Below, one piece after another: positions 47,700 through 56,479 of a stretch of DNA of 64,000 nucleotides. Both the position numbers and the translations under genes were made by a program. The first letter of the stretch is position 1. Each line of letters begins with the position of its first letter. The notes under the pieces are model-generated. The model made no database searches and had not been told where the DNA came from. It saw nothing but the letters and a program-made list of their open reading frames with translations. Origin of the DNA: Desulfurispirillum indicum S5 (GTDB taxonomy: Bacteria; Chrysiogenota; Chrysiogenetes; Chrysiogenales; Chrysiogenaceae); contig NC_014836.1 of the NCBI RefSeq assembly GCF_000177635.2, positions 1,035,501 through 1,099,500 on the forward strand. The letters are read 5' to 3'.

Positions 47700-48275
47700 T
47701 CAATTTATGTGCTGATTCCACGGCAGAGAAAAATCGCCAACATAACCACAAGTGTGTTTTGGTCTTTGGAAGTTATTAGAAGCGTGCTTGAGTACAAGCT
47801 CTAATATTTTCTCCGCATCATGTTGTCTTGCAAAGGTGTAAACATCGACTTCATCTTGTTCAAGTTGTTTTTTTACATTTTGAATATGGACACGATTTCG
47901 CACCTTACGGAGCTCATCAAGCTTTATGTATAGGTCTGTCCCAGTGGCCCCTAGCAAGTCATGTTTTCTTGCGGCAGCAATATAAGTTTCAAGCTGATCA
48001 ATTGTCTTGCTTCGGACATCATTAAGTACCTGCTCTGCAATATTTCTCACCCCTTCCCTTGTATTATTAGTTATTCGAGAAAACAAGTCATAAAGAAGAG
48101 CTTCAATTATTGAAACTATAATGAGAGTTATTGGCTTACAAAATAGACTTGAATCTTCATTGTTCATTCGCATTGAGTCTTGCGACGAATAAAGCACCCT
48201 TAAACAGCTAAAGTTATAGTTGATATTGTCGCCTAATTTAAAATCTCCGATAAAATTGCAATTAATTTTTTGCAT
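47700..48275 (-). CDS. HEPN-like unknown protein
   Basis: A 191-residue AT-rich gene. The middle is helical, and KLDELRKVRNRVHIQN (about residues 125-140) has the R-x4-6-H pattern of HEPN domains, many of which are RNases in toxin and defence systems. A hydrophobic stretch LIIVSIIEALLYDLF precedes it. The N-terminus may be at 48284 or 48275. Its place between a membrane protein gene and an AAA-DUF4276 pair suggests the same accessory cluster, but co-function is not shown. Confidence 0.55.
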   Translation of the reverse strand: MQKINCNFIGDFKLGDNINYNFSCLRVLYSSQDSMRMNNEDSSLFCKPITLIIVSIIEALLYDLFSRITNNTREGVRNIAEQVLNDVRSKTIDQLETYIAAARKHDLLGATGTDLYIKLDELRKVRNRVHIQNVKKQLEQDEVDVYTFARQHDAEKILELVLKHASNNFQRPKHTCGYVGDFSLPWNQHIN

Positions 48276-48405
48276 AGCTACCATCCCATGAAAACGTATT
48301 CAGCAATATATTTCAATGCCAGACTAATTCACATTGCGATAACAGCAGACTGAAGTTCCATTGAGTCTCAAGATGCATTAAAAAGTCATAGGCAACACTT
48401 CAATG

Positions 48406-49053
48406 TTACGCTGTAGGGTCAAATGAGCGCACATATTTTGTTATTTCACATAAAATCTCTTGATTGCGTTGAGTTATTTGCTCAAAACTCAAATTCATTT
48501 TTCCCATTCCATCAATATAGTAGTTTTCAATATCAATAAAGTTATCAATGCTAATTTGATCATAAGACCGATTTTCATTAATACTTTCAATATACTTAAT
48601 AACAGCGTAGTCATGTGCGAACTTTGCAGACTCAGCTCGATATTCCAAATAGCAAATTATTTTATTGCGTAAGCGCTCTGGCAGAAAAATCTCATAGCGA
48701 ACTTCGTCAGCGAGGGAATTAAAAATACACCAGTCTTTTGCTGCAGGCCAAACCACAAGCTCTAGCCCATGCTCCAATATCGAACTTCTATCTCTATCCC
48801 ATTCACGGCAAATTTCATCTAGCACTTCCTTCATAGGTCGCTGCTTGATCCAATGTTCATCACTACCTATTTTCAATTCAGAAAATAGCCGTTCACTGAT
48901 ACTGGTTAAGCTATCAAAAACTCTTTTTTGATACTCAGTATTTACTGGGCTAAGAAGCGTTTTTCTTGCATTTCGATAAGTAAGATAAGCAAGAATAAGA
49001 GCTCCACACCAGAATATGATTTGAGTTAAATTCTTTACTGATTCCAGATCCAT
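48406..49053 (-). CDS. Unknown protein with N-terminal transmembrane helix
   Basis: A 215-residue AT-rich gene. Residues 8-28 (LTQIIFWCGALILAYLTYR) form one membrane helix; the rest is helical and charged, with many W, Y and E, and probably cytoplasmic. I recognise no family. It is the first of the four accessory genes on this strand and ends 130 bp before the HEPN-like gene. Base composition is clearly more AT-rich than selD or metH, suggesting transfer. Confidence 0.6.
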   Translation of the reverse strand: MDLESVKNLTQIIFWCGALILAYLTYRNARKTLLSPVNTEYQKRVFDSLTSISERLFSELKIGSDEHWIKQRPMKEVLDEICREWDRDRSSILEHGLELVVWPAAKDWCIFNSLADEVRYEIFLPERLRNKIICYLEYRAESAKFAHDYAVIKYIESINENRSYDQISIDNFIDIENYYIDGMGKMNLSFEQITQRNQEILCEITKYVRSFDPTA

Positions 49054-49104
49054 CTATGACCTTTTCCGTTGATACTCACTGTGCGTTATTAATTTATCAC
49101 CGTT

Positions 49105-49225
49105 TGATGCAAAGTGCCCAGGTGCGAGGCGCCCGCAACGTGAGGCGTGAGGCGTACTCCCCGTACGTTGCTCCGCACGAGTTTCCAGCGGGCAACGTCG
49201 CAGATGGGTGCTTTTCAGCAAACTG
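49105..49225 (+). repeat. Element B, copy B5
   Basis: A B copy with a diverged left end and the right end CTTTTCAGCAAACTG. The TGTCAAAAG beyond it overlaps the metH stop codon (49226-49228). It separates the accessory island from metH. Confidence 0.8.
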
Positions 49226-52200
49226 TCAAAAGTACCTCGCCTGCGGATGGTGGAACACAAACCCCGATGTGCTGGCTTCCGGGTCCATCATGTGGCTTTC
49301 GGTGAGTTTCACGCCCAGTTCGTCGGGGTGAAGCAGGGCGAAGAGGTCTTCCTGCACGCTCAGGTCGGGCAGGGCGCTGTAGCCGGGGGCGTAGCGTTTG
49401 CCGCGATAGCGGGCGCCAAAGAGGTCCTGCTTGGGCAGGGGACTTTGTTCGCCGATGCCCCACATGTGGCGCAGGCGGATGTGGAGTATTTCCGCGAGGG
49501 ATTCGGCCATTTCCAGGGCGAGGGAGGCCATGATGTGGCTGCGCTGGTAGTTGCCTTTCTCTTTTTCCTGCTGGGCCAGCTGGCCCAGTTTGGGGCCGGT
49601 GCTGACGATGAAGAGGCAGAGGTAGTCGCGTTCGGGGTGGACGTAGTCGGCCAGGCAGAGGTCCAGGCCCGGGTTGCGGGGGAAGCTGATGGTGCGCAGG
49701 GGCTGCTCCAGGGAGTCCAGCAGGGTGATGCTGTTTTCGCTGCTGCGGTGGGCCTGGAAGTAGCGGTAGACGGCACCGGGCTGGATGTCGCCCCGGCGCT
49801 GGATTTCGTCCATGATTTCCTGCACCTGCTTCTGCAGCTGGACGGCTTTGGCTTCGCCGCGTGCGAGGGCTTCGGGGAAGCCTTTGTAGCCCAGGTGCTT
49901 GCCGTAGAGCATGTGGGGGTTGATATGGTCGAAGATGGTCTGCAGGTCGCTTTCCATGTGCACGTGGCGCTTGAGGTCGGGGGGCAGGGGCACGCGCTCC
50001 ACTGGCTGCACTCGCTGGCTGGCGGTGCTGGCTGCTGGCCGGGTGCTGGCGGCTTCCTGGCTGAGTTCTTCCCTTTTCAGTCGTTTGTTCCACAGCTCTT
50101 CCACCACGCTCTGGCGCTGGTCGTCGTCAAGCAGGCGTCCGGCCAGGGCCAGGCATTCCATGGGGTCGCGGCAATAGATGGCCAGGCCTTCGTACTGGGG
50201 CTGGATTTTCTGGCTGGTGAAGTTTTCCGACAGGGCGGCACCGCCCACCATGAGGGGAATGTCGATTCCGGCGGCTTTCATGTCGGCGGCGGTGGTGGTC
50301 ATCTGCTGGGCCGAGCGCACCAGCAGGCCACTGAGGCCCACGAAGTCGGGTTTATGCTTTTCTATGGCCTCGATGATCTGTTCCGAGGGGATTTTAATAC
50401 CCAGGTTGATGACCTTGTAGCCGTTGTTGGTCATGATGATGTCCACCAGGTTTTTGCCGATGTCGTGGACGTCGCCCTTGACGGTTGCCAGCACCATGGT
50501 GCCACGGGTAGTGACCTGGTCGGCTTCCATAAACTGGCTGAGGTAGTCGACGGAGGCTTTCATCACCTCGGCTGACTGCAGCACTTCAGCGACGATGAGC
50601 TTGTTGTCGTTGAAGAGGCGGCCCACTTCGGCCATGCCGGCCATGAGGGGGCCGTTGATGACGTCGAGGGGGGGCATCTGGGCCATGGCTTCGTCCAGGC
50701 GCGGGTGCAGGTTTTCCCGCGAGCCTTCCACAATATTGCTCTGCAGGCGCTGGGCTACGGGCAGGCTTTCATCGCTGGTGGCCTTCTGCTGGGTCTTGCG
50801 CTCGCGGAATTTATCGGCAAAGGGGGTGATGGGGTCTTCACCACGGGCGAAGATGAGGTTTTCGGCCAGCTGCAGATCTTCGGCTTCAATGCTGGCGTAG
50901 CGCACCATCATTTCGGGGTTGATGATGGGCATGGTCAGCCCGGCGTCCACGCAGTGTTTGAGGAAGACGGCATTGAGGATTTCCCGCGCGGCGGGGGGCA
51001 AGCCAAAGGAGACGTTGGAGAGGCCGATGGTGATGGCGCAGTGGGGAAACTCCTCGCGAATGAGGGCGATACCTTCGATGGTTTCGCGGGCTGAGGTGCG
51101 GTACTGCTCGTCGCCGGTAGCCACGGGGAAGACCAGGGGGTCGAAGACGATATTTTCGGGGCGCAGGCCGTACCGGTTCACCAGGATGTCGTAGCTGCGG
51201 CGGGCGATTTCCAGTTTGCGCTGGGCGGTGACGGCCATGCCGTGCTCCGGGTCTTCGTCAATGGTGCCCACCACCACGGCGGCGCCGTAGGTTTTCAGCA
51301 GGGGCACCACTTCATCCAGGCGCTCGGTGCCCTGTTCCAGATTGATGGAGTTGATGATGGCCTTGCCCTGGCTGTACTGCAGCGCCACTTCCACCACGGC
51401 GGCATCGGTGGAGTCGATCATGAAAGGCACCTTGATGCTGCGCATCAGGGCCGCCATAAAGGCCTGCATGTCGGTGTGTTCGTCCCGGTCGGGATTAGCC
51501 AGACAGACGTCAATGATGTGCGCGCCGCCGCGAATCTGTTTGCGGGCCACTTCCACCGCTTCGTCCAGGTTCCCCTCGGCGATCAGGCGCTTGAATTTGC
51601 GGCTGCCGATGACATTGGTGCGCTCGCCCACCAGATAGAGCTCGCCGGGCTCGATGGGCAGGTACTCAATGCCACTGAGGGCAAAGGGCGTTGCCGGCTG
51701 GGGCGTGCGGGCGGGGCGCTTGGCGGCTTCCGCGCTGATCATGCGAATGTGTTCATCGGTGGTGCCGCAGCAGCCCCCCACGAAGTTCAGCCAGCCCTCA
51801 TCCATAAACTGGGCCAGCTTGCCGGCCACGTCGGTGGGGCTTTGCTGGTAGCGGCCATTTTCGTCGGGCAGCCCCGCGTTGGGTACACAGGCTACGCCAC
51901 AGGTGGCCAGCTGGGCCAGGCTACGGATATGGCCGGTCATAAAGTCGGGGCCAGTGGCGCAGTTCAGGCCCACATAGAGCAGGGGGAAGTGTTCAATGGA
52001 GTTATAGAGCGCCTCGATGGCCTGACCAGCCAGCATGGTGCCCATGGGCTCAATGGTGACACTGACTGCCAGGGGCATGTCCACACCCAACTGCTCCATG
52101 GCCTCCGTGGCGCCAATCAGGCCCGCCTTGAGGTTCAGGGTATCCTGCATGGTCTCCAGCAGCAGATAGTCCACCCCGCCCTCAATAAGGGCCAGGGCCT

Positions 52201-52654
52201 GCTGGCGGAAGGCATCCCGCAGCTCGTGAAACGTGACGCCGCCGGTGATGCAGATGGACTTGGAAGTTGGCCCCATGCAGCCCGCCACAAAGCGGGGCTT
52301 ATCAGCGGTGCTGTACCGATCCGCCATGGTGCGGGCAATGCGCGCCGCTTCCAGGTTCAGGCGGTGCACCTGATCCTCCAGGGCGTACTCCCGCAGAACA
52401 ATGGACGTGGAGCCAAAGGAATTGGTTTCAATGATATCGGCCCCTGCCTCCAGATAACGACGGTGAACCCCCTCCACCACATCGGGGCGGGTGATTACCA
52501 AGTACTCGTTGCAACCGTCATAGGCCGCGCCGCCAAAATCAGCGGCGGTGAGCTCAAAGCTGGCCAGGGCCGTGCCCGTGGCACCGTCCAGACAGAGAAT
52601 ATGGGAAGCGGCGCGCTGCCGCAGAAGATCAATACGTTGCTGTTGTGTGGTCAT
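49226..52654 (-). CDS. metH: Cobalamin-dependent methionine synthase
   Basis: A modular enzyme of 1142 residues that transfers the methyl group of methyltetrahydrofolate to homocysteine. Order: homocysteine domain (about 1-320; zinc cysteines in GLNCATG and GGCCGTTDEH), pterin domain (about 325-590; LVGERTNVIGSRKF, MIDSTD), cobalamin domain (about 600-860; DVHDIGKNLV with the B12-binding His), and a reactivation domain (HMWGIGEQ). I chose ATG 52654 with AGGAG nine bases upstream; the frame is open to 52741 through a degraded B copy. The last codon lies at the edge of element B5. Confidence 0.95.
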   Translation of the reverse strand: MTTQQQRIDLLRQRAASHILCLDGATGTALASFELTAADFGGAAYDGCNEYLVITRPDVVEGVHRRYLEAGADIIETNSFGSTSIVLREYALEDQVHRLNLEAARIARTMADRYSTADKPRFVAGCMGPTSKSICITGGVTFHELRDAFRQQALALIEGGVDYLLLETMQDTLNLKAGLIGATEAMEQLGVDMPLAVSVTIEPMGTMLAGQAIEALYNSIEHFPLLYVGLNCATGPDFMTGHIRSLAQLATCGVACVPNAGLPDENGRYQQSPTDVAGKLAQFMDEGWLNFVGGCCGTTDEHIRMISAEAAKRPARTPQPATPFALSGIEYLPIEPGELYLVGERTNVIGSRKFKRLIAEGNLDEAVEVARKQIRGGAHIIDVCLANPDRDEHTDMQAFMAALMRSIKVPFMIDSTDAAVVEVALQYSQGKAIINSINLEQGTERLDEVVPLLKTYGAAVVVGTIDEDPEHGMAVTAQRKLEIARRSYDILVNRYGLRPENIVFDPLVFPVATGDEQYRTSARETIEGIALIREEFPHCAITIGLSNVSFGLPPAAREILNAVFLKHCVDAGLTMPIINPEMMVRYASIEAEDLQLAENLIFARGEDPITPFADKFRERKTQQKATSDESLPVAQRLQSNIVEGSRENLHPRLDEAMAQMPPLDVINGPLMAGMAEVGRLFNDNKLIVAEVLQSAEVMKASVDYLSQFMEADQVTTRGTMVLATVKGDVHDIGKNLVDIIMTNNGYKVINLGIKIPSEQIIEAIEKHKPDFVGLSGLLVRSAQQMTTTAADMKAAGIDIPLMVGGAALSENFTSQKIQPQYEGLAIYCRDPMECLALAGRLLDDDQRQSVVEELWNKRLKREELSQEAASTRPAASTASQRVQPVERVPLPPDLKRHVHMESDLQTIFDHINPHMLYGKHLGYKGFPEALARGEAKAVQLQKQVQEIMDEIQRRGDIQPGAVYRYFQAHRSSENSITLLDSLEQPLRTISFPRNPGLDLCLADYVHPERDYLCLFIVSTGPKLGQLAQQEKEKGNYQRSHIMASLALEMAESLAEILHIRLRHMWGIGEQSPLPKQDLFGARYRGKRYAPGYSALPDLSVQEDLFALLHPDELGVKLTESHMMDPEASTSGFVFHHPQARYF

Positions 52655-52695
52655 GTGGGAAAGCTCCTGGGTGTTACTGCTCGGAAAGCGAAATG

Positions 52696-52860
52696 CGACA
52701 GCACGCTGAAGTGCCTCAATACACGCATGCGACAAATGCATGACGTATGCGCGGCGCTGGTGGAACCAGAGGTGAAGTGTGTCTCCTGCCCACCCGAACT
52801 CGCGACTGCGAGCAGTGCCGCAGATGGAGGATTATCAGCGTCCTGCTGATAATAAAACAA
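52696..52860 (+). repeat. Element B, degraded copy B9
   Basis: GCTGAAGTGCCTCAATACACGC and GAGCAGTGCCGCAGATGGAGG align with B1 and its flank, but the middle is altered. The 464-bp gap between metH and the gene at 53119 holds this and a stretch (52870-53118) in which I see no clear riboswitch or promoter. Confidence 0.55.
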
Positions 52861-53118
52861 CAAGGCCCAAAGTCCAAGGTGAAAGTCACGCCGTGACGGT
52901 GCCATCGGGTAACCTCAGTTCAGCCTGAAGAACACTCCCCAGAAAGAACTTCCGCTGCGGGAAAAGTTTTCCGCAATGATCTGCTAATGAAAGTAGGGGT
53001 AAGTAACATGATTGTGTCACTTAAATACCCTGGTAAATATATTGCATGAGGACAGATTTATGTAGTGCGGTTCTCTGGCAACTCTTGAACGTGACCAGGA
53101 AAATAAAGGAGATGAGAA

Positions 53119-53661
53119 ATGAGAGCAATGGTACTTGCACTGTTGTTGTGCGGATTGATGATGCTTCCCCTGGCGGCGCTGGCAGAAAGTCCATCGATCC
53201 CTGCGGAAAGCAAGCTGATTCCCATGGAAGAGCTGGAATTCCAACTGCTGCAGGAATTTCCTGCCCAGGCATCAGAATCTGGCGGTGATGTGGGCATCAT
53301 GGCCACGGGTTCGTGGGGAGCCCAGACGGTTGGCCCGACTATCTACACTACGGGATATCCGTATTATGGCCCTGTTTTTTCTGCGCCTGCCTCAACACCC
53401 AGCAATGCGGCAACCAGAACTATTTACTGGGATTGGAACGTGTTGAACTACCGCTCGGATCTTAAGGTATGGCTGTGTAACGTTACTTGGGATGCATGTG
53501 ATGAAGTGTCTCATTCGAGTATTGGAGGAACAAATGTGTTCCATGGACTTTCTGCCACCCATAACTACCAGTTTGTTTTTGGCATCCCCGGCAATGGTAG
53601 TGCTATTTACCCCTACGTATATGGCCAGCAGAACTCCATTATCGTGAACTGGGAAAACTGA
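53119..53661 (+). CDS. Secreted protein upstream of the tandem array
   Basis: A 180-residue exported protein. The signal peptide MRAMVLALLLCGLMMLPLAALA is clear, with AAATAAAGGAG upstream of the ATG. The mature part has an acidic start (MEELEFQLLQEFPAQ), then a Tyr/Pro/Gly/Trp-rich beta-type region with two cysteines (WLCNVTWDAC) that may form a disulfide. No family recognised. The stop lies 15 bp before the first array gene, and its last codons (NWEN) are part of the duplicated DNA of the array, so it belongs to the same operon. Confidence 0.7.
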   Translation: MRAMVLALLLCGLMMLPLAALAESPSIPAESKLIPMEELEFQLLQEFPAQASESGGDVGIMATGSWGAQTVGPTIYTTGYPYYGPVFSAPASTPSNAATRTIYWDWNVLNYRSDLKVWLCNVTWDACDEVSHSSIGGTNVFHGLSATHNYQFVFGIPGNGSAIYPYVYGQQNSIIVNWEN

Positions 53662-53678
53662 CGAGGAGGAGAATAGCC

Positions 53679-54422
53679 GTGTTCAGTACATCCATCACCC
53701 AGGGAGTCAACCCCTACTCACAGGTGCAGAAGAATACGACGGTGCGTGCGGATCAATCTCAAGCGTACCATAGAACAGCTCAAACGAGAGTCGCCGCGCA
53801 GACCGACGCTGTAGTCCTCAGCGAGGAAGCCAGGCAGCTGTATGGAGAATTGGTACCAGGCGAGAAGGCGGAGCAAGGCGAGCAGGACGACCCCAGAATT
53901 CCACCCATACATCTCTGGGAAAACCTCGTCAATGATCCTGATTACGCTGAGGAAATGGCCAGGAATGCTGCCTATATTCCCGATGGCTTGATGCTCAGGA
54001 TTAACCCGGATGCAGCGAAGATGGGTGAACGAGTGCTCTTGGATGATCTCTTTCTTTACCTCGATGGCACCCCTGTCACCTTCAGCGATGGCAGTTACGA
54101 GGAATACCGGGATGCCTTTTACCGTGAATCTGCAATCGTGAATCAACAGCGCATTGATCTTTACGAAGAGGCAAAACGCAATGGGGTTTCCGGGGCAGAT
54201 CTGTATCGGGTGATTCACGAGTTCAACTTCAGTCTGCCTGAATCCTATCTGGAAAAATCCGGTCGCGTTTTTCAGCGGGAAATATTGTTCGCGCGGGCTG
54301 AAGGCGCTTCTACGAGTGACGAAATTTACCAGATGATTCACTCCAGTGAGGCAGAATCCTATCTTGAAAAAAATAACGAGGCAAATCAGAGGGAAACGGC
54401 CTTTGCCCGGGCCGGCAACTGA
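53679..54422 (+). CDS. Tandem paralogue 1 (constant-variable-constant protein)
   Basis: A 247-residue protein, the first of four tandem paralogues. Constant N-terminus MFSTSITQGVNPYSQVQK followed by AVVLSEEARQLYGELVPGE. The middle WENLVNDP...YAEEMA leads into a variable stretch (about 90-130). A conserved LDGTPVTFSDGSYEEY and SGADLYRVIHEFNFSLP lead to an internally duplicated tail (ESYLEK...RE..FARA twice). GTG start behind GAGGAGG. No signal peptide or known domain. The DxxxLSEEA motif recalls short N-terminal leaders of some flagellar and secreted proteins, but this is weak. Confidence 0.75.
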   Translation: MFSTSITQGVNPYSQVQKNTTVRADQSQAYHRTAQTRVAAQTDAVVLSEEARQLYGELVPGEKAEQGEQDDPRIPPIHLWENLVNDPDYAEEMARNAAYIPDGLMLRINPDAAKMGERVLLDDLFLYLDGTPVTFSDGSYEEYRDAFYRESAIVNQQRIDLYEEAKRNGVSGADLYRVIHEFNFSLPESYLEKSGRVFQREILFARAEGASTSDEIYQMIHSSEAESYLEKNNEANQRETAFARAGN

Positions 54423-54429
54423 TGTTTCT

Positions 54430-54461
54430 GCCCTCGCACTTCTTTTTCGGGGTGCGAGGGC
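54430..54461 (+). terminator. Intergenic hairpin of array (after paralogue 1)
   Basis: Stem GCCCTCGCAC / GTGCGAGGGC with a T-rich loop and no T-run after it; it may be an attenuator or RNA-stabilising hairpin. The same structure follows paralogues 2 and 3. Confidence 0.7.
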
Positions 54462-54504
54462 GCAGTAATTTGAACTGGGAAAACTGACGAGGAGGAGAAT
54501 AGCC

Positions 54505-55245
54505 GTGTTCAGTACATCCATCACCCAGGGAGTCAACCCCTACTCACAGGTGCAGAAGAATACGACGGTGCGCGCGGATCAATCTCAAGCGTACCACGGA
54601 ACAGCTCAAACGAGAGTCGCCACACAGGCAGATACTGTGGACCTCAGCGAGGAAGCCAAGCAGCTGTATGGAGAATTAGTGCCTGGCGAGCAGGACAGCC
54701 CCAGGATCCCACCTATACTTGGCTGGGAGAACCTCGTCAACGACCCGATATATGCTGAGGAGATGGCACACTTCATTGCTTATGAAGTAGATGCACTAAT
54801 GTGGAAGATTAATTCTGATATTGATTTTGGAGTGGATGGCATTCCCTCAGGTGGTATTCCTGCGTATGGTGTTTTGTTGTATCCTGATGGTACTCCAATT
54901 GACTTTAGTGATGGCAGCTACCAGGAATATGCCGATGCGTTTTACCGCGAGTCTGCCATAGTGCGGCAGCAGCGTATTGAAGCTTACGAAGAGGCCAGGC
55001 GCAATGGAGTTTCCGGCGCAGATCTGTATCGGGTGATTCACGAGTTCAACTTCAGTCTGCCTGAATCCTATCTGGAAAAAACCGGTCGCGTTTTTCAGCG
55101 GGAAATATTGTTCGCGCGGGCTGAAGGCGCTTCTACGAGTGACGAAATTTACCAGATGATTCACTCCAGTGAGGCAGAATCCTATCTTGAAAAAAATAAC
55201 GAGGCAAATCAGAGGGAAACGGCCTTTGCACAGGCTGGCAACTGA
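54505..55245 (+). CDS. Tandem paralogue 2
   Basis: A 246-residue paralogue. The first 115 bp and the ribosome-site region before the GTG are almost identical to paralogue 1, as are the last 230 bp with the doubled ESYLEK tail. Between them it differs: a shorter acidic linker (PGEQDSPRIPPIL) and a unique middle (YEVDALMWKINSDIDFGV, then DGIPSGGIPAYG) before YPDGTPIDFSDGSYQEY. Conserved flanks around a divergent centre suggest gene conversion or selection for variety. Unknown function. Confidence 0.75.
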   Translation: MFSTSITQGVNPYSQVQKNTTVRADQSQAYHGTAQTRVATQADTVDLSEEAKQLYGELVPGEQDSPRIPPILGWENLVNDPIYAEEMAHFIAYEVDALMWKINSDIDFGVDGIPSGGIPAYGVLLYPDGTPIDFSDGSYQEYADAFYRESAIVRQQRIEAYEEARRNGVSGADLYRVIHEFNFSLPESYLEKTGRVFQREILFARAEGASTSDEIYQMIHSSEAESYLEKNNEANQRETAFAQAGN

Positions 55246-55252
55246 TGTTTCT

Positions 55253-55284
55253 GCCCCCGCACCTCTTCTTCGGGGTGCGGGGGC
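55253..55284 (+). terminator. Intergenic hairpin of array (after paralogue 2)
   Basis: Stem GCCCCCGCAC / GTGCGGGGGC. Compared with the hairpin after paralogue 1 it has compensating changes that keep pairing (T to C with A to G), which argues for selection on RNA structure. Confidence 0.72.
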
Positions 55285-55327
55285 ACTGTAATTTGAACTG
55301 GGAGAACTGAAAAGGAGGAATGCCACC

Positions 55328-55957
55328 GTGTTCAGTACATCCATCACCCAGGGAGTCAACCCCTACTCACAGGTGCAGAAGAATACGACGGTGCGCGCGG
55401 ATCAATCTCAAGCGTACCACGGAACAGCTCAAACGAGAGTCGCCGCGCAGACCGACGCTGTAGTCCTCAGCGAGGAAGCCAGACGGATGTATGGAGAGTT
55501 GGTGCCTGGCGAGAAGGCGGAGCAAGTAGAGCAGGACAACCCCAGAATTCCACCCATACATCTCTGGGAAAACCTCGTCAATGATCCTGAGTATGCTGAA
55601 GAAATGGCACGTTTCAGCGCTTATCAAATGGATAGACCACTGCTCAGAATGAACCCGGATGCTGTCCAAGTACCCGGCGGAGTCCTCATGGATGGCTCCA
55701 TGCTCTATCCCGATGGCACCCCTGTCACCTTCAGCGATGGCAGTTGGCAGGAATACGAGGATGCCTTTAATCGTGAAGCTGCACTGGTACGAGAACAGCG
55801 CATTAAGGTCTATGAAGAAGCTGTGCGTAACGGAGTTTCCGGCGCAGATCTGTATCGGGTGATTCACGAGTTCAACTTCAGTCTGCCTGAATCCTATCTG
55901 GAAATAACTGGCCGAGCAAATCGGCGGGAAATGCTCTTTGCCCGGGCCGGCAACTGA
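55328..55957 (+). CDS. Tandem paralogue 3
   Basis: A 209-residue paralogue with the same constant N-terminus and GTG start (AAAAGGAGG upstream). The middle resembles paralogue 1 at WENLVNDPEYAEEMA but then diverges (YQMDRPLLRMNPDAVQVPGG). The tail is single (LPESYLEITGRANRREMLFARAGN in one block), so it lacks the internal duplication seen in paralogues 1 and 2. The same hairpin follows. Confidence 0.75.
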   Translation: MFSTSITQGVNPYSQVQKNTTVRADQSQAYHGTAQTRVAAQTDAVVLSEEARRMYGELVPGEKAEQVEQDNPRIPPIHLWENLVNDPEYAEEMARFSAYQMDRPLLRMNPDAVQVPGGVLMDGSMLYPDGTPVTFSDGSWQEYEDAFNREAALVREQRIKVYEEAVRNGVSGADLYRVIHEFNFSLPESYLEITGRANRREMLFARAGN

Positions 55958-55964
55958 TGTTTCT

Positions 55965-55996
55965 GCCCTCGCACTTCTTTTTCGGGGTGCGAGGGC
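55965..55996 (+). terminator. Intergenic hairpin of array (after paralogue 3)
   Basis: Stem GCCCTCGCAC / GTGCGAGGGC, identical to that after paralogue 1. Confidence 0.7.
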
Positions 55997-56039
55997 GCAG
56001 TAATATTAATTGAAAGAACTGAAAAGGAGGAAGCTTACC

Positions 56040-56447
56040 ATGTTCAGTACATCCATTACCCAGGGAGTCAACCCCTACTCACAGGTGCAGAAAAATGCGG
56101 CGGTGCATACCGAACAGGCCCAGACGAATCATGAGCCAACCCAAACAGGTGGAGCTGTGCGAACCGATGCTGTAACCCTCAGCGAGGAGGCCAAGCGCCT
56201 GTATTATGAGGAGTGGGTGCTCCGTGAAGAACCGGAGGATGAAGAGGAGGAGACTGAGGACTCCCTCGATTTGGAATGGGCTAAAGAGGATGAGGATAAA
56301 ACTATTGTAATGGAAACATTCAGGGCGTATGCGTCAGAGGGGATGTTCGCTGAAATGAACCCGGAAGAGATCTCCGTGGAAAATAACCTCATGATGACGG
56401 AGGGCTCCATAATGGAATCCGAGGATATCTCCCCTGAAGTACTGTAA
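56040..56447 (+). CDS. Tandem paralogue 4 (short, acidic)
   Basis: A 135-residue final member that uses ATG instead of GTG, with AAAAGGAGG upstream. The N-terminal module is kept (MFSTSITQGVNPYSQVQK, VTLSEEAKRLYYE), but after it the protein is very acidic (EEPEDEEEETEDSLDLEW) and the constant middle and tail of the others are absent. It keeps an FRAYASEGMFAEMNPEE segment that matches the Y..xxM.xNPdA part of paralogues 1 and 3. Either a degenerate member or a different type sharing the N-terminal module. Confidence 0.7.
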   Translation: MFSTSITQGVNPYSQVQKNAAVHTEQAQTNHEPTQTGGAVRTDAVTLSEEAKRLYYEEWVLREEPEDEEEETEDSLDLEWAKEDEDKTIVMETFRAYASEGMFAEMNPEEISVENNLMMTEGSIMESEDISPEVL

Positions 56448-56479
56448 TGGCCGTTGTCAAGGGTGAAGTTTCGTTCAGG

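Noticed and set aside
49208-52849. Long ORFs opposite metH (455 and 535 codons)
   Set aside because: Antisense shadows of a GC-rich gene. The metH frame has clear domains and the shadow products have low-complexity Gly/Ala/Val/His composition. The same applies to ORFs opposite guaB/guaA, rnj and both CheB-CheR genes.
52655-53118. Cobalamin, SAM or SAH riboswitch upstream of metH
   Set aside because: I found no B12-box-like or SAM-box-like conserved core on the minus strand. Most of the near upstream sequence is a degraded element B.
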